Notes under the pieces: generated by a model | The model's database searches: none | Told to the model about the DNA's origin: nothing | Seen by the model: only the letters and a program-made list of their open reading frames with translations | Made by a program: the position numbers and the translations under genes | Part shown: piece by piece, positions 7,829 to 15,074 of the stretch | How the letters are laid out: every line of letters starts with the position of its first letter | Numbering within the stretch: the first letter of the stretch is position 1 | Assembly (NCBI GenBank): GCA_000961695.1 | Contig: LADW01000031.1 | Span: forward strand, 88,378-152,377 | Reading direction: 5' to 3' | DNA: 64,000 nt | DNA from: Hyphomonadaceae bacterium BRH_c29 | GTDB taxonomy: Bacteria; Pseudomonadota; Alphaproteobacteria; Caulobacterales; Hyphomonadaceae

Positions 7829-9940
7829 CTAGGCCGCGTCCTGCGCGCGCTCGATCCACTCTTCGACCTCTTCTTCCATGAAGAGGTCGTCGCCGCGGCG
7901 GACCCGCTCGCCTTCCGGCGTCGCAAGGAATTCCGTGGCGAGCAGGAACAGCGTGCGCGCAGGCGCTTCGGCCAGTTCCTTCTTGGTACGGATGCCCGCG
8001 CCAACCATGATCTGCACGTCGTGCACGCGCAGGCCCGGAATATCCATCATCAGCCGCGTCTGGTCCTGCCAGTCGCGGATCGTCTCGCTGTCAATATAGT
8101 GGACGTCGAGCATGAAGGCGGTTTCCTCGATGTCGCAATCGAGCAGGTCGCCAATCGTGTAGATCTCGACCGCCTCAAGGCGCGCCGCTGTCTTCGGACC
8201 GATGGACGGGGCGTCGACAACCGGGTCCTCGCGGGTCAGGCCCGGCGTGTAAGCGCGGACAGGCTCGGGCGCCTCGTCTGATTCCTCATCGGCATCGACG
8301 ACATCGACGGCATCCTCAGACTCTTCCTCAGCCGCGTCATCATATTCCTCGGCTTCGTCTTCGTCCTCATATTCGGACTCTTCGTCGTCCTCTTCCTCGT
8401 CATACTCGTCGGACTCGTCGTCTTCCTCATCGTCGGACTCTTCGTCTTCGTCGTATTCCTCGTCGTCCTCATCTTCGTCTTCGTCGAGTTCTTCTTCGTC
8501 GTCTTCGTCTTCGAACTCATCCTCGTCGTCGTCAGACTCGTACTCGTCGTCATCCTCGGACTCATCTTCGTCTTCTTCGAAGTCTTCTTCGTCCTCATCG
8601 TCGCTGGCGGACAGGTCGGCTTCCTCTTCCGAGAAATCGGTCTCTTCGAGTTTGGCCAGTTCGTCGGCGTCCAGAATGAGTTCTTCTTCGTCCTCGTCTT
8701 CGAAGTCCTCGTCAGCCGCGTCTTCGACCTCGTCGTCGACTTCGTCTTCAATCTCTTCTTCGGCGTCGATTTCCTCTTCGACGTCGGCCTCGGTCTCCTC
8801 GTCTTCGTCCGTCATGTCATCTTCGACAGGCGCGTCTTCCTGGGCGATTTCGGCTTCCGCCACCTCTTCGACAGCGGCCTCCTCGATGATGACCTCTTCG
8901 GCCACCACAGGCGCTTCTGCGACGATCTCTTCGAGAAGGACCTCGGCTTCCTCGACGTGTGGCGCCTCCCCTTCCGGAGGGACGTGCGCCGAACCAATCG
9001 GGCCGATTTCCTGCTTGTCGAGCTGCTTCAGCGGCACACGGAGCACCTGAGAGGCGTGCTGCTTGCGGATGAACTTGTCATCGTCCGGCAGGGTCTTGAC
9101 GACTTTGCCGGTCTTCTGGAATTCCTTGTACATCCGTTCGACCTGCGCGCGGTCGCCTGCATCAGCCATCTTCGACGTGATCCAGCGCAGCGGGATGTCG
9201 AGCGTCTCGATATAGCCCTGCAGGGTGAGGCTTACCTTCGGCGGCGCCACGGCGGCTTCCTCAACGGCCTGCGTCACAATTGCGGCAAAGCCAGCAGTCG
9301 CATAGGCGACGAGTTCGGCAATTGCATCACGCATCGTGTCATCAAGACCCGACGGCGGGTCGGACACGCCTTTCTTCAGGTCGTAATGATCGATGAACGT
9401 GTTGTAGTAGGTGTTCGACAATGTGGCGCCTTCCAGCACCATGTCGGCAACAAAGCCGGGACCGTCCGGGACCTGAACGTCCGGATACCCGTTCGCATCG
9501 ATCATCTCATCGATCACGTCGCGGCTCTTCGCGATGGACCATTCCACGGCGCGGTGGATGACGCCCTCTTCCTCGGTCTGGCCGGTATGGAAGGGCTGGA
9601 TCGGATCAGCGTAATAGTGGCTCAGCACTCCGAGCGCATAGGCCGCCTTGCTCCACTTCTTCTCGCGCAGCAGCTCGACGGAGCGGGCATACCACTCCAT
9701 CGCCTTGCCGGGCGCGCCGCCCCACTGGCCTTCATTCACATGGCAGACATGGTTCATGAAGTCCTTGAACGTCGAATCGGGGGCCTTGGCGCCCTCCAGC
9801 AAATGCTCGTGGTGAACGAGGAGGACGGCCTTCCAGGCCTCCCCCTGCTCTCCGCCGATCAGCGACAGCGCATCAAGGGCAATAAAGTGATGGGTAGAAC
9901 GGCACCGGTGTGCACGAACGACGCGCTCGAGCAGAGACAT
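7829..9940 (-). CDS. zinc-phospholipase-C-like domain, long acidic tract and DUF4332 tail
   Basis: A 703-residue protein of three parts. Residues 1-230 look like a zinc-dependent phospholipase C/S1-P1 domain: HH at 17-18, HHEH at 43-46, Asp54, SHYYAD (His108, Asp112), FHTG (His118) and HRAVE (His129, Glu133). The H-x3-D, D-x5-H and H-x3-E spacings equal those of the zinc ligands of Bacillus cereus PC-PLC. Residues 330-560 are almost pure Asp/Glu with Ser/Tyr. Residues 564-703 carry helix-hairpin-helix-like text (PSIGPKTAARLEAVEIYTIGDLL; DIPGLRVHDVQIMVGAGIRT) typical of DUF4332. No signal peptide is evident. ATG 9940 was chosen over TTG 9946 because AGGAG lies 8 nt upstream of it. Substrate and role are unknown. 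Confidence 0.82.
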   Translation of the reverse strand: MSLLERVVRAHRCRSTHHFIALDALSLIGGEQGEAWKAVLLVHHEHLLEGAKAPDSTFKDFMNHVCHVNEGQWGGAPGKAMEWYARSVELLREKKWSKAAYALGVLSHYYADPIQPFHTGQTEEEGVIHRAVEWSIAKSRDVIDEMIDANGYPDVQVPDGPGFVADMVLEGATLSNTYYNTFIDHYDLKKGVSDPPSGLDDTMRDAIAELVAYATAGFAAIVTQAVEEAAVAPPKVSLTLQGYIETLDIPLRWITSKMADAGDRAQVERMYKEFQKTGKVVKTLPDDDKFIRKQHASQVLRVPLKQLDKQEIGPIGSAHVPPEGEAPHVEEAEVLLEEIVAEAPVVAEEVIIEEAAVEEVAEAEIAQEDAPVEDDMTDEDEETEADVEEEIDAEEEIEDEVDDEVEDAADEDFEDEDEEELILDADELAKLEETDFSEEEADLSASDDEDEEDFEEDEDESEDDDEYESDDDEDEFEDEDDEEELDEDEDEDDEEYDEDEESDDEEDDESDEYDEEEDDEESEYEDEDEAEEYDDAAEEESEDAVDVVDADEESDEAPEPVRAYTPGLTREDPVVDAPSIGPKTAARLEAVEIYTIGDLLDCDIEETAFMLDVHYIDSETIRDWQDQTRLMMDIPGLRVHDVQIMVGAGIRTKKELAEAPARTLFLLATEFLATPEGERVRRGDDLFMEEEVEEWIERAQDAA
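8260..8953 (-). repeat. low-complexity Asp/Glu-coding tract
   Basis: About 690 bp made of GAC/GAA/GAG/GAT codons (seen on the plus strand as CGTCTTCGTC-type runs) encode the acidic linker of the phospholipase-like protein. It is a degenerate, not a perfect, repeat and is probably prone to length change by slippage. Confidence 0.85.
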
Positions 9941-9947
9941 GTGCAAG

Positions 9948-9983
9948 ACTCCTAAGCCTGACTTGTTAATCCGGCTTAGGAGT
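9948..9983 (-). promoter_or_regulatory. hairpin covering the Shine-Dalgarno site
   Basis: ACTCCTAAGCC (9948-9958) and GGCTTAGGAGT (9973-9983) form a perfect 11-bp inverted repeat with a 14-nt loop. In the transcript of the 703-residue protein the arm nearest the start codon contains AGGAG, the ribosome binding site, and its partner arm carries the complementary CTCCT. Folding would therefore hide the ribosome binding site. Confidence 0.55.
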
Positions 9984-9995
9984 GAGTTAACTTGG

Positions 9996-10010
9996 TTACC
10001 CGGTTGTTAA
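9996..10010. promoter_or_regulatory. CtrA-like site, one mismatch
   Basis: TTAC-N7-TTAA, one base off the TTAA-N7-TTAA consensus known for CtrA in Caulobacterales. It lies 56-70 nt upstream of the phospholipase-like gene, where an activator or repressor site would be expected. A further TTAA at 9987-9990 is nearby. Prediction by motif only. Confidence 0.35.
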
Positions 10011-10044
10011 CCCTTCGCGCCGTGCGCGAATAATTTTTGCATCC

Positions 10045-11385
10045 CTAGCGCACCGCGAAATCGGTCGGTTCGGCGCTTTTGCCCTTGGTGTCTTTTTCGC
10101 CCTTGTTCTGGCCGTGCTTGCCGGGGCCCATGAAGCCGAACAGGTGGCCGGCCACTTTGCGCATCTGGATCTCTTCCGACCCTTCCGTGATGCGATAGCG
10201 GCGGTGGTGGCGATAGATGTGCTCGAACGGTTTGTGGCGGGAATAACCGATGCCGCCATGCACCTGCATCGCCCGGTCGGCCGCCTCACAGCAGAGCCGG
10301 TTGGCGTAATAGTTACACATCGACACTTTGTCGGAGAGGCGGATGGCCACTTCCGGCTTGGACATCTGGTCCATTTCCCAGGCCGTCTTGAAGATCAGCA
10401 GCCGTAGCATTTCGGCCTGCGTGGCAAGCTCCACCAGCGGGAACTGGATGGCCTGATTGGTCGCCAGCGCCTTGCCGAAGGGCTTGCGCTCGCGGGCATA
10501 TTTCACGCTTTCATTGATGCAGTAGATCGCCGCGCCGCAAGAGCTCGCGGCCTGGCGGATCCGGTTTTCGTGCACGAAATGCTGGGCGAGCGCGAGGCCT
10601 CCTTCCGGCGGGCCGAACACGGCATCTTCGGGCACCCAGACATCCTTGATGGTCAGACGCGGATGGTCCGTGGGCATGTTGAAGGTCCACATGTATTCTT
10701 CAATGATCACGCCGGGGTCACGCGCCGGGATGAGCAGGCAGGTAATGCCCTTCGCGTCGCCGTCTTCCCCGCTGGTCCGGCAGAACAGCATGATGTGGGT
10801 CGCGACATGCATGCCGGTGATCCACATTTTCTCGCCATTGATCAGCCAGCCATCCTTGCCGTCTTTCTTGTGGCGGACGGCGCGGGTTTCCATGTGAGTC
10901 GCATCCGAGCCGTGATCCGCCTCGGTGAGGCCGAAGCAGGCGAGGAACTTGCCCTCAAGGGCGGCGGTGGCGAGGTGCTTCTGATCCGGCCGGGCGAAAT
11001 CGCGCAACATCAGGATCTGCGGGAAATTGCCGACAATGGAGTGCTCGTTCTGCAGGTCATTGTGCAGGCCGAGGCCCATCTTGGCGAAATGCTCGCGGAT
11101 GATGGCCATGCCGAGATTGCTGCCATTCTGTCCGCCGAACTCTTCCGGCAGCGCGTAGCGTAGGTGACCGGCAGCGTCGGCGCGGCGCTTGGCTTCCCTC
11201 AGCAGGGCCTCCCATTCGGGACGCGGCAGGCCCTGATTGTCGAAATCCGTCCGGGCCCATTCGCGGCGATGGTCGAAGAAGCGGATATTGTCGTCCTGCT
11301 GCTCCAGCGGCTTGATCTCGTCCTCGATGAACTTGTCCAGCACGACCAGATAGTCGGCGATATCCTTGGGAATATTGAAGTCCAT
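10045..11385 (-). CDS. acyl-CoA dehydrogenase family protein
   Basis: A 446-residue FAD flavoenzyme that would desaturate an acyl-CoA at C2-C3. Conserved signatures are FGLTEADHGSDATHMETRA (FAD and substrate contact), LINGEKMWITG, and the C-terminal MQVHGGIGYSRHKPFEHIYRHHRRYRITEGSEEIQ. The ATG at 11385 has AGGAGG 7 nt upstream. It belongs to the larger-N-terminus subgroup that starts DFNIPKDIADYL, often found with aromatic or branched acyl degradation, but the substrate cannot be named. The C-terminal 25 residues are a charged tail (KGEKDTKGKSAEPTDFAVR). Paired inverted repeats lie in the divergent promoter region upstream. Confidence 0.9.
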   Translation of the reverse strand: MDFNIPKDIADYLVVLDKFIEDEIKPLEQQDDNIRFFDHRREWARTDFDNQGLPRPEWEALLREAKRRADAAGHLRYALPEEFGGQNGSNLGMAIIREHFAKMGLGLHNDLQNEHSIVGNFPQILMLRDFARPDQKHLATAALEGKFLACFGLTEADHGSDATHMETRAVRHKKDGKDGWLINGEKMWITGMHVATHIMLFCRTSGEDGDAKGITCLLIPARDPGVIIEEYMWTFNMPTDHPRLTIKDVWVPEDAVFGPPEGGLALAQHFVHENRIRQAASSCGAAIYCINESVKYARERKPFGKALATNQAIQFPLVELATQAEMLRLLIFKTAWEMDQMSKPEVAIRLSDKVSMCNYYANRLCCEAADRAMQVHGGIGYSRHKPFEHIYRHHRRYRITEGSEEIQMRKVAGHLFGFMGPGKHGQNKGEKDTKGKSAEPTDFAVR

Positions 11386-11512
11386 GGGTGTTTCCTCCTG
11401 CTTCGCCGCTTTTCGCGGCCTGCCTTACCATCAGCATATAGAGGCGCAGCCAGACGGCAATTTCTGCCGCCGGGGCAAGCGCGCGACTAAAGTGAGGGAT
11501 TAGAAAAAATGT

Positions 11513-11543
11513 AATCATTGAATGATTGACTTTTTGTTCAATC
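11513..11543. promoter_or_regulatory. two overlapping inverted repeats, candidate operator
   Basis: AATCATT-G-AATGATT (11513-11527) is a perfect 15-bp palindrome. GATTGA (11524-11529) and TCAATC (11538-11543) form a second inverted repeat with an 8-nt spacer. They sit between the divergent acyl-CoA dehydrogenase and UrcA-like genes. TetR-type regulators of acyl-CoA metabolism often bind sites of this form, but that assignment is inference. Confidence 0.45.
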
Positions 11544-11606
11544 TTCATATTCTTGGACCTGCGGCATCACCGAGCCGCTCAGATCCAACGCAAAAGGTTT
11601 CCTCCC

Positions 11607-11957
11607 ATGACCTCCCGCTTCCTCTCCCTCGCCGCATCCGCAGCCTTTGTCGGCGCCACTCTTTTTGCTGCACCTGCGTCGGCTGAAATCCAGCGCGCTC
11701 TGCAACTGGATGTACAGTATGACAGCCAGAGCCTTGGCACCGCATCCGGCGCAGAAACTGTGCTGGAATCACTGCAGGACCAAGCCACCGCGGCCTGCCA
11801 CTACACGCGTCCGGTTGTCGGCGCGCCCCGCGTTGACGATGCCTGCGCTTCAGAGATCGTGGCCAAGGCCGTCATGCAGATTGACGACGCAGACCTGACC
11901 CGCATCTACACTGCTCGCACCGGTCAGACGGCCCAGGCGCTGGCATCCCTGGACTAG
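11607..11957 (+). CDS. UrcA family exported protein
   Basis: A 116-residue protein with a clear signal peptide (SLAASAAFVGATLFAAPASA, cleavage after ASA). The mature part has the UrcA pattern: a VQYDSQSLGTASGAETVLESLQDQATAAC strand-helix unit, a second Cys in DDACASEIVAKAV, and DADLTRIYTART. UrcA proteins are small periplasmic proteins of unknown role in Caulobacterales and Sphingomonadales. The two cysteines probably form a disulfide. ATG 11607 directly opens the signal peptide; the frame is open further upstream (11526). A stem-loop with a T-rich tail follows. Confidence 0.75.
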   Translation: MTSRFLSLAASAAFVGATLFAAPASAEIQRALQLDVQYDSQSLGTASGAETVLESLQDQATAACHYTRPVVGAPRVDDACASEIVAKAVMQIDDADLTRIYTARTGQTAQALASLD

Positions 11958-11972
11958 CCGGACAGATTGTGA

Positions 11973-12012
11973 AGCGCTGAACACTTGACGAATTTTTCAG
12001 CGCTCTTTATTT
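11973..12012 (+). terminator. rho-independent terminator after UrcA gene
   Basis: AGCGCTGAA (11973-11981) pairs with TTCAGCGCT (11996-12004) across a 14-nt loop, followed by CTTTATTT. The 9-bp stem and T-rich tail lie 16 nt after the stop codon. Confidence 0.6.
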
Positions 12013-12079
12013 GGATAGGGTCGGCGACACACCGTTTTGCCGGCCCCGTTCATGGATACAACCGAAAAGGCATCCTCCC

Positions 12080-12379
12080 ATGTTCCGTTCCGCAATCCTC
12101 GGCGCCGCCCTGATGGGCCTGGCCGCACCTGCATTCGCCACCAGCTTCACCTTCGAGACCGCCAAGCCGGTCGACGATGCCCGCATCACCGTGATCGGCA
12201 CCGTCTGGACCTGCGACGGCACGGTCTGCAAAGGCGACATGAACCGCAAGAAAGTCACCGTCAGCGACTGCAAGAAGCTCGCAAAGAAGGCCGGTGAAAT
12301 CACCACCTTCAAGAACGACAAGTCCGAGCTGTCCGCTGAAGAAATCGAAGCCTGCAAGGCAGCCGCGCGCAGCAACTAA
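12080..12379 (+). CDS. CC_3452-like small exported protein
   Basis: A 99-residue protein with signal peptide MFRSAILGAALMGLAAPAFA. The mature part has W-x-C-x-G-x-x-C (VWTCDGTVC), then VSDCKKLAKKAGEITTF and SAEEIEACKAAA, the four-cysteine pattern I associate with CC_3452-type proteins of unknown function. The ATG at 12080 is preceded by AAAAGGCATCCTCCC, nearly the same leader as the UrcA gene upstream (AAAAGGTTTCCTCCC), so the pair may share post-transcriptional control or a common origin. A strong terminator follows at 12421. Confidence 0.7.
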   Translation: MFRSAILGAALMGLAAPAFATSFTFETAKPVDDARITVIGTVWTCDGTVCKGDMNRKKVTVSDCKKLAKKAGEITTFKNDKSELSAEEIEACKAAARSN

Positions 12380-12420
12380 ACTGCTGCGGCCCTGGCCGGC
12401 CTCCAACGAACCTCTCCTCG

Positions 12421-12455
12421 GGCCGCCACGGGATTGACCGGGCGGCCTATTTTTT
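12421..12455 (+). terminator. rho-independent terminator
   Basis: GGCCGCC (12421-12427) pairs with GGCGGCC (12441-12447) across a 13-nt loop and is followed by TATTTTTT. It ends the small exported protein gene and touches the end of the convergent VOC gene at 12459. Confidence 0.7.
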
Positions 12456-12458
12456 GAC

Positions 12459-12857
12459 CTAAGCCGCCGGATCAGGCTCCACCGGCTGCCAGAGTTCGAT
12501 CTTGCGTCCGTCCGGGTCCATGACCCAGGCGAACTTGCCGTAGGATTCGACCATCGGCTCGCCCTCCAGCGGGACGCCCTCGGCTTTCAGGCGTTCCAGC
12601 ATGCCGTCGAAATCGTCGATCATCAGATTGAACATGAAATCGGCATCGGACGGCTTGAAATAGTCGCTCTCCGCCTTGAACGGCGCCCAGATCGTGCGCG
12701 CGCCCGTTGGGAACAGCGCCGCGGAGTCGGCATGGCCGAAACTTGTGCCGCCATATTCGTCGATCTCAAGCCCCAGCGCCCGCTTGTACCAGCCTCTTGT
12801 GGCCTCAACATCCCTGCAGCGGAAGAACACGCCTCCGAGGCCAATCACTTTCGCCAT
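12459..12857 (-). CDS. VOC family (glyoxalase-like) protein
   Basis: A 132-residue protein. ATG 12857 follows GGGAGCTTGAT and gives MAKVIGLGGVFFRCRDVEATRGWY, the first beta-alpha-beta unit of the vicinal oxygen chelate fold; a longer frame from 12884 lacks an SD. The C-terminal unit ends YGKFAWVMDPDGRKIELWQP, where the Glu is a usual metal ligand. Such proteins include glyoxalases, dioxygenases and resistance proteins; nothing here decides between them. It may be only a small-molecule binding protein. Confidence 0.85.
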   Translation of the reverse strand: MAKVIGLGGVFFRCRDVEATRGWYKRALGLEIDEYGGTSFGHADSAALFPTGARTIWAPFKAESDYFKPSDADFMFNLMIDDFDGMLERLKAEGVPLEGEPMVESYGKFAWVMDPDGRKIELWQPVEPDPAA

Positions 12858-12988
12858 ATCAAGCTCCCTGCTGGCTTCCCGCATTCCGGGCGGGACATCT
12901 TCCGGATTTCGCGCAATGATCGCTATTATACGCCCTTCTGGCAGGCTAGCCGGATCGGGTCAGAAATCAAAGCTGGGAGGAATAACGC

Positions 12989-13891
12989 GTGACGATTGAA
13001 GCCCTGCGCACACCGGATGACCGTTTTGAAGGCCTGCCCGACTGGCCCTATGCGCCGCACTATGTCGATGATTTGCCAGGTTATGAGGGCCTGCGTGTGC
13101 ACTATGTCGATGAAGGCCCGCAGAATGCCGTGCGCACCTATCTCTGCCTGCATGGCCAGCCCGACTGGGCTTACCTTTATCGCAAGATGATCCCGGTCTT
13201 TCTCGATTCCGGCGCCCGTGTGATCGCGCCGGACTGGCTGGGCTTCGGGCGCTCCGACAAGCCGGTGGCAGACGATGTCTACACCTTCCACTTCCACCGC
13301 AACATGATGATGGAGCTGATCAAGCGGCTGGACCTGCAGCAGGTCACGCTGGTCTGCCAGGATTGGGGTGGCCTGCTCGGCCTCACCATCCCGCCGGACA
13401 TGCCGGAACGGTTCGAACGGCTGATCGTGATGAACACCACGATTGCGACGGGCGAGTCCCCGAGCCCGGGCTTTGATGCCTGGAAAGCCTTCAGTGCTTC
13501 CCAGCCGGATATGGACGTTGCCGCCCTGATGAAGCGTGGCACGCCGATCCTGACCGATGCGGAGGCCGCCGCCTATGGCGCCCCCTTCCCGGATGTGACC
13601 TACAAGGCCGGCGTTCGCCGCTTTCCCGAAATGGTCATGGTCTCCCCGTCCATGGAGGGCGTGAAGACGGCCCGCCGGGCGGCAGAATGGTGGTCCCGCG
13701 AGTGGCATGGCGACACGTTCATGGCGATCGGCGGCGCGGACCCCGTGCTTGGCCCGCCTGTCATGGAAAAGCTGCGCAAGCTGATCAAGGATTGCCCCGA
13801 ACCGATGGTCATCGAGGAGGCTGGCCACTTCGTGCAGGAATGGGGCGCGCCAGTCGCCAAGGCTGCGCTGAAAGCTTTCGGGGAGCTCTGA
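12989..13891 (+). CDS. haloalkane dehalogenase (alpha/beta hydrolase, DhlA-like)
   Basis: A 300-residue alpha/beta hydrolase close in layout to DhlA of Xanthobacter (310 residues). The nucleophile is Asp125 in VCQDWGG (DhlA Asp124) and Trp126 would be one halide-binding Trp. The oxyanion motif is HGQPDW, where DhlA-type enzymes have HGEP. PDWLGFGRSDKP and the catalytic His in EEAGHFVQEWG complete the pattern. It should hydrolyse carbon-halogen bonds to an alcohol plus halide, although natural substrates of marine enzymes are mostly unknown. GTG 12989 has GGAGGA 9 nt upstream. A close alternative is an epoxide hydrolase, but those normally have HGxP plus two lid tyrosines. Confidence 0.82.
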   Translation: MTIEALRTPDDRFEGLPDWPYAPHYVDDLPGYEGLRVHYVDEGPQNAVRTYLCLHGQPDWAYLYRKMIPVFLDSGARVIAPDWLGFGRSDKPVADDVYTFHFHRNMMMELIKRLDLQQVTLVCQDWGGLLGLTIPPDMPERFERLIVMNTTIATGESPSPGFDAWKAFSASQPDMDVAALMKRGTPILTDAEAAAYGAPFPDVTYKAGVRRFPEMVMVSPSMEGVKTARRAAEWWSREWHGDTFMAIGGADPVLGPPVMEKLRKLIKDCPEPMVIEEAGHFVQEWGAPVAKAALKAFGEL

Positions 13892-13938
13892 TCCATGCGG
13901 AACGTTTTGGCCATCTGCTCTGCCTATGGAGAGCGAAC

Positions 13939-14613
13939 ATGAGCGCGTCAGCCGCAAGCTTGTCCGAAGCTCTCGATCTCATCTTCGACCATGTAGAAAG
14001 CACGGATTGGTACTGGGGCGATGCTGCGGACGAGATTGAGCTGGCACTCCGTCCTAACGAACCGCAGAGTTTCAAAGTCATTGAAACCGCGTTGAATCAA
14101 CTCCCTTCCCTTATGGCGCGCTACTCGGCCTGGCAGATCGCGACGGGGTTTGAGTTTCTGTTCAACAATGTTCTGTCCTCGTATCCTCTCCTGTTTCAGG
14201 ATGAGCGGATTGAGGAGACCCGCAGGGTCCTTGCAGCAGAAAACCTGTTCGACCTTTTCAATGTTTTTTTCCGTGACGCCACGACATGGACAGCTCCGGT
14301 CCACCTTCAGCGAACGGCTGCCTCTGATCGGGACCAGGGATACATCAATACCGTCTGTTACATGTTCTGGGACAATTGCCCTCTGGTGGACTTTGGCATT
14401 CCGTCCCTGCGCACCGCATGCATCAAGGTCATGGAACGGTGCCTCAGCGTGCCGAGCAACGCAGTCATCGAAAGTGCATTGCATGGCCTCGGCCACCTTG
14501 CGCCTAAAGACCCTCGGGCTGTCGACCTTTCCTCCGGATTTGCCGCTCGCGGAATTGGTCATCCGGCATTGATTGCCTATGCAAAGGCTGCATCCGCAGG
14601 CCGGGTACCATAA
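13939..14613 (+). CDS. hypothetical protein
   Basis: A 224-residue protein that I do not recognise. It is soluble, with no signal peptide or membrane segment, and reads as helical repeats rich in aromatic residues (DLIFDHVESTDWYWGDAADEIELAL, YSAWQIATGFEFLFNNVL, YINTVCYMFWDNCPLVDFG, ALHGLGHLAPKDP). Codon use is less GC-rich than its neighbours, with many TTC/TTT, GAA and CAG codons, which hints at different ancestry. ATG 13939 follows GGAGAGCGAAC. It starts 47 nt after the dehalogenase and precedes the NUDIX gene by 10 nt, so it may sit in one transcript with both. A HEAT-like or immunity-type repeat fold is possible. Confidence 0.65.
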   Translation: MSASAASLSEALDLIFDHVESTDWYWGDAADEIELALRPNEPQSFKVIETALNQLPSLMARYSAWQIATGFEFLFNNVLSSYPLLFQDERIEETRRVLAAENLFDLFNVFFRDATTWTAPVHLQRTAASDRDQGYINTVCYMFWDNCPLVDFGIPSLRTACIKVMERCLSVPSNAVIESALHGLGHLAPKDPRAVDLSSGFAARGIGHPALIAYAKAASAGRVP

Positions 14614-14623
14614 GCTCACAGAC

Positions 14624-15067
14624 ATGACCGATTCTCCCCTTCGCCCCGAAGTCGGCTGCGGCGCCGCTATTACCGACGATCAGGGCCGCCTGCTCCTGAT
14701 CCAGCGCCTGCGCGAGCCGGAGGCCGGGGCCTGGGGCCTGCCGGGCGGAAAAATCGACTTCGGCGAACCGTCGAAAGAAACCGCGCGCCGGGAAATCGAG
14801 GAAGAACTCGGCATCGTCATCGAAGTGACGCGGCTTGCGTGTATCTCTGAAATCATTGACGGCGGCGATGGTCGCCACTGGGTGTCGCCCATCTATGCGG
14901 CGCGCCTCGTTTCAGGAGCGCCGCGTATCATGGAGCCGGAGAAACATGGCGGCTGGGGCTGGTTCGCGCCGGACCAGATGCCCGAGCATCTCACCACGCC
15001 CGCGATCACATTCCTGGATGCGACTGCAAATGGGGCATGGCAGCGTGCGCTGAAGCAGTCTTTATAG
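14624..15067 (+). CDS. NUDIX hydrolase
   Basis: A 147-residue protein with a perfect Nudix box, GGKIDFGEPSKETARREIEE followed by ELGI, which holds the Mg2+-binding glutamates of enzymes that cleave nucleoside diphosphate derivatives. The N-terminus (PEVGCGAAITDDQGRLLLIQR) and the tail GGWGWFAPDQMPEHL are typical of the small ADP-ribose or oxidised-nucleotide group. The frame is open from 14573, inside the previous gene; ATG 14624 is preferred because MTDSPLRPEVGCGA matches the usual start. The exact substrate cannot be read from the sequence. Confidence 0.87.
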   Translation: MTDSPLRPEVGCGAAITDDQGRLLLIQRLREPEAGAWGLPGGKIDFGEPSKETARREIEEELGIVIEVTRLACISEIIDGGDGRHWVSPIYAARLVSGAPRIMEPEKHGGWGWFAPDQMPEHLTTPAITFLDATANGAWQRALKQSL

Positions 15068-15074
15068 GTTTCAT

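Noticed and set aside
8260..8953. Regular CGTC/TTCGTC pattern that looks repeat- or CRISPR-like
   Set aside because: There are no uniform repeats with unique spacers; the pattern is explained by Asp/Glu codons in one reading frame.
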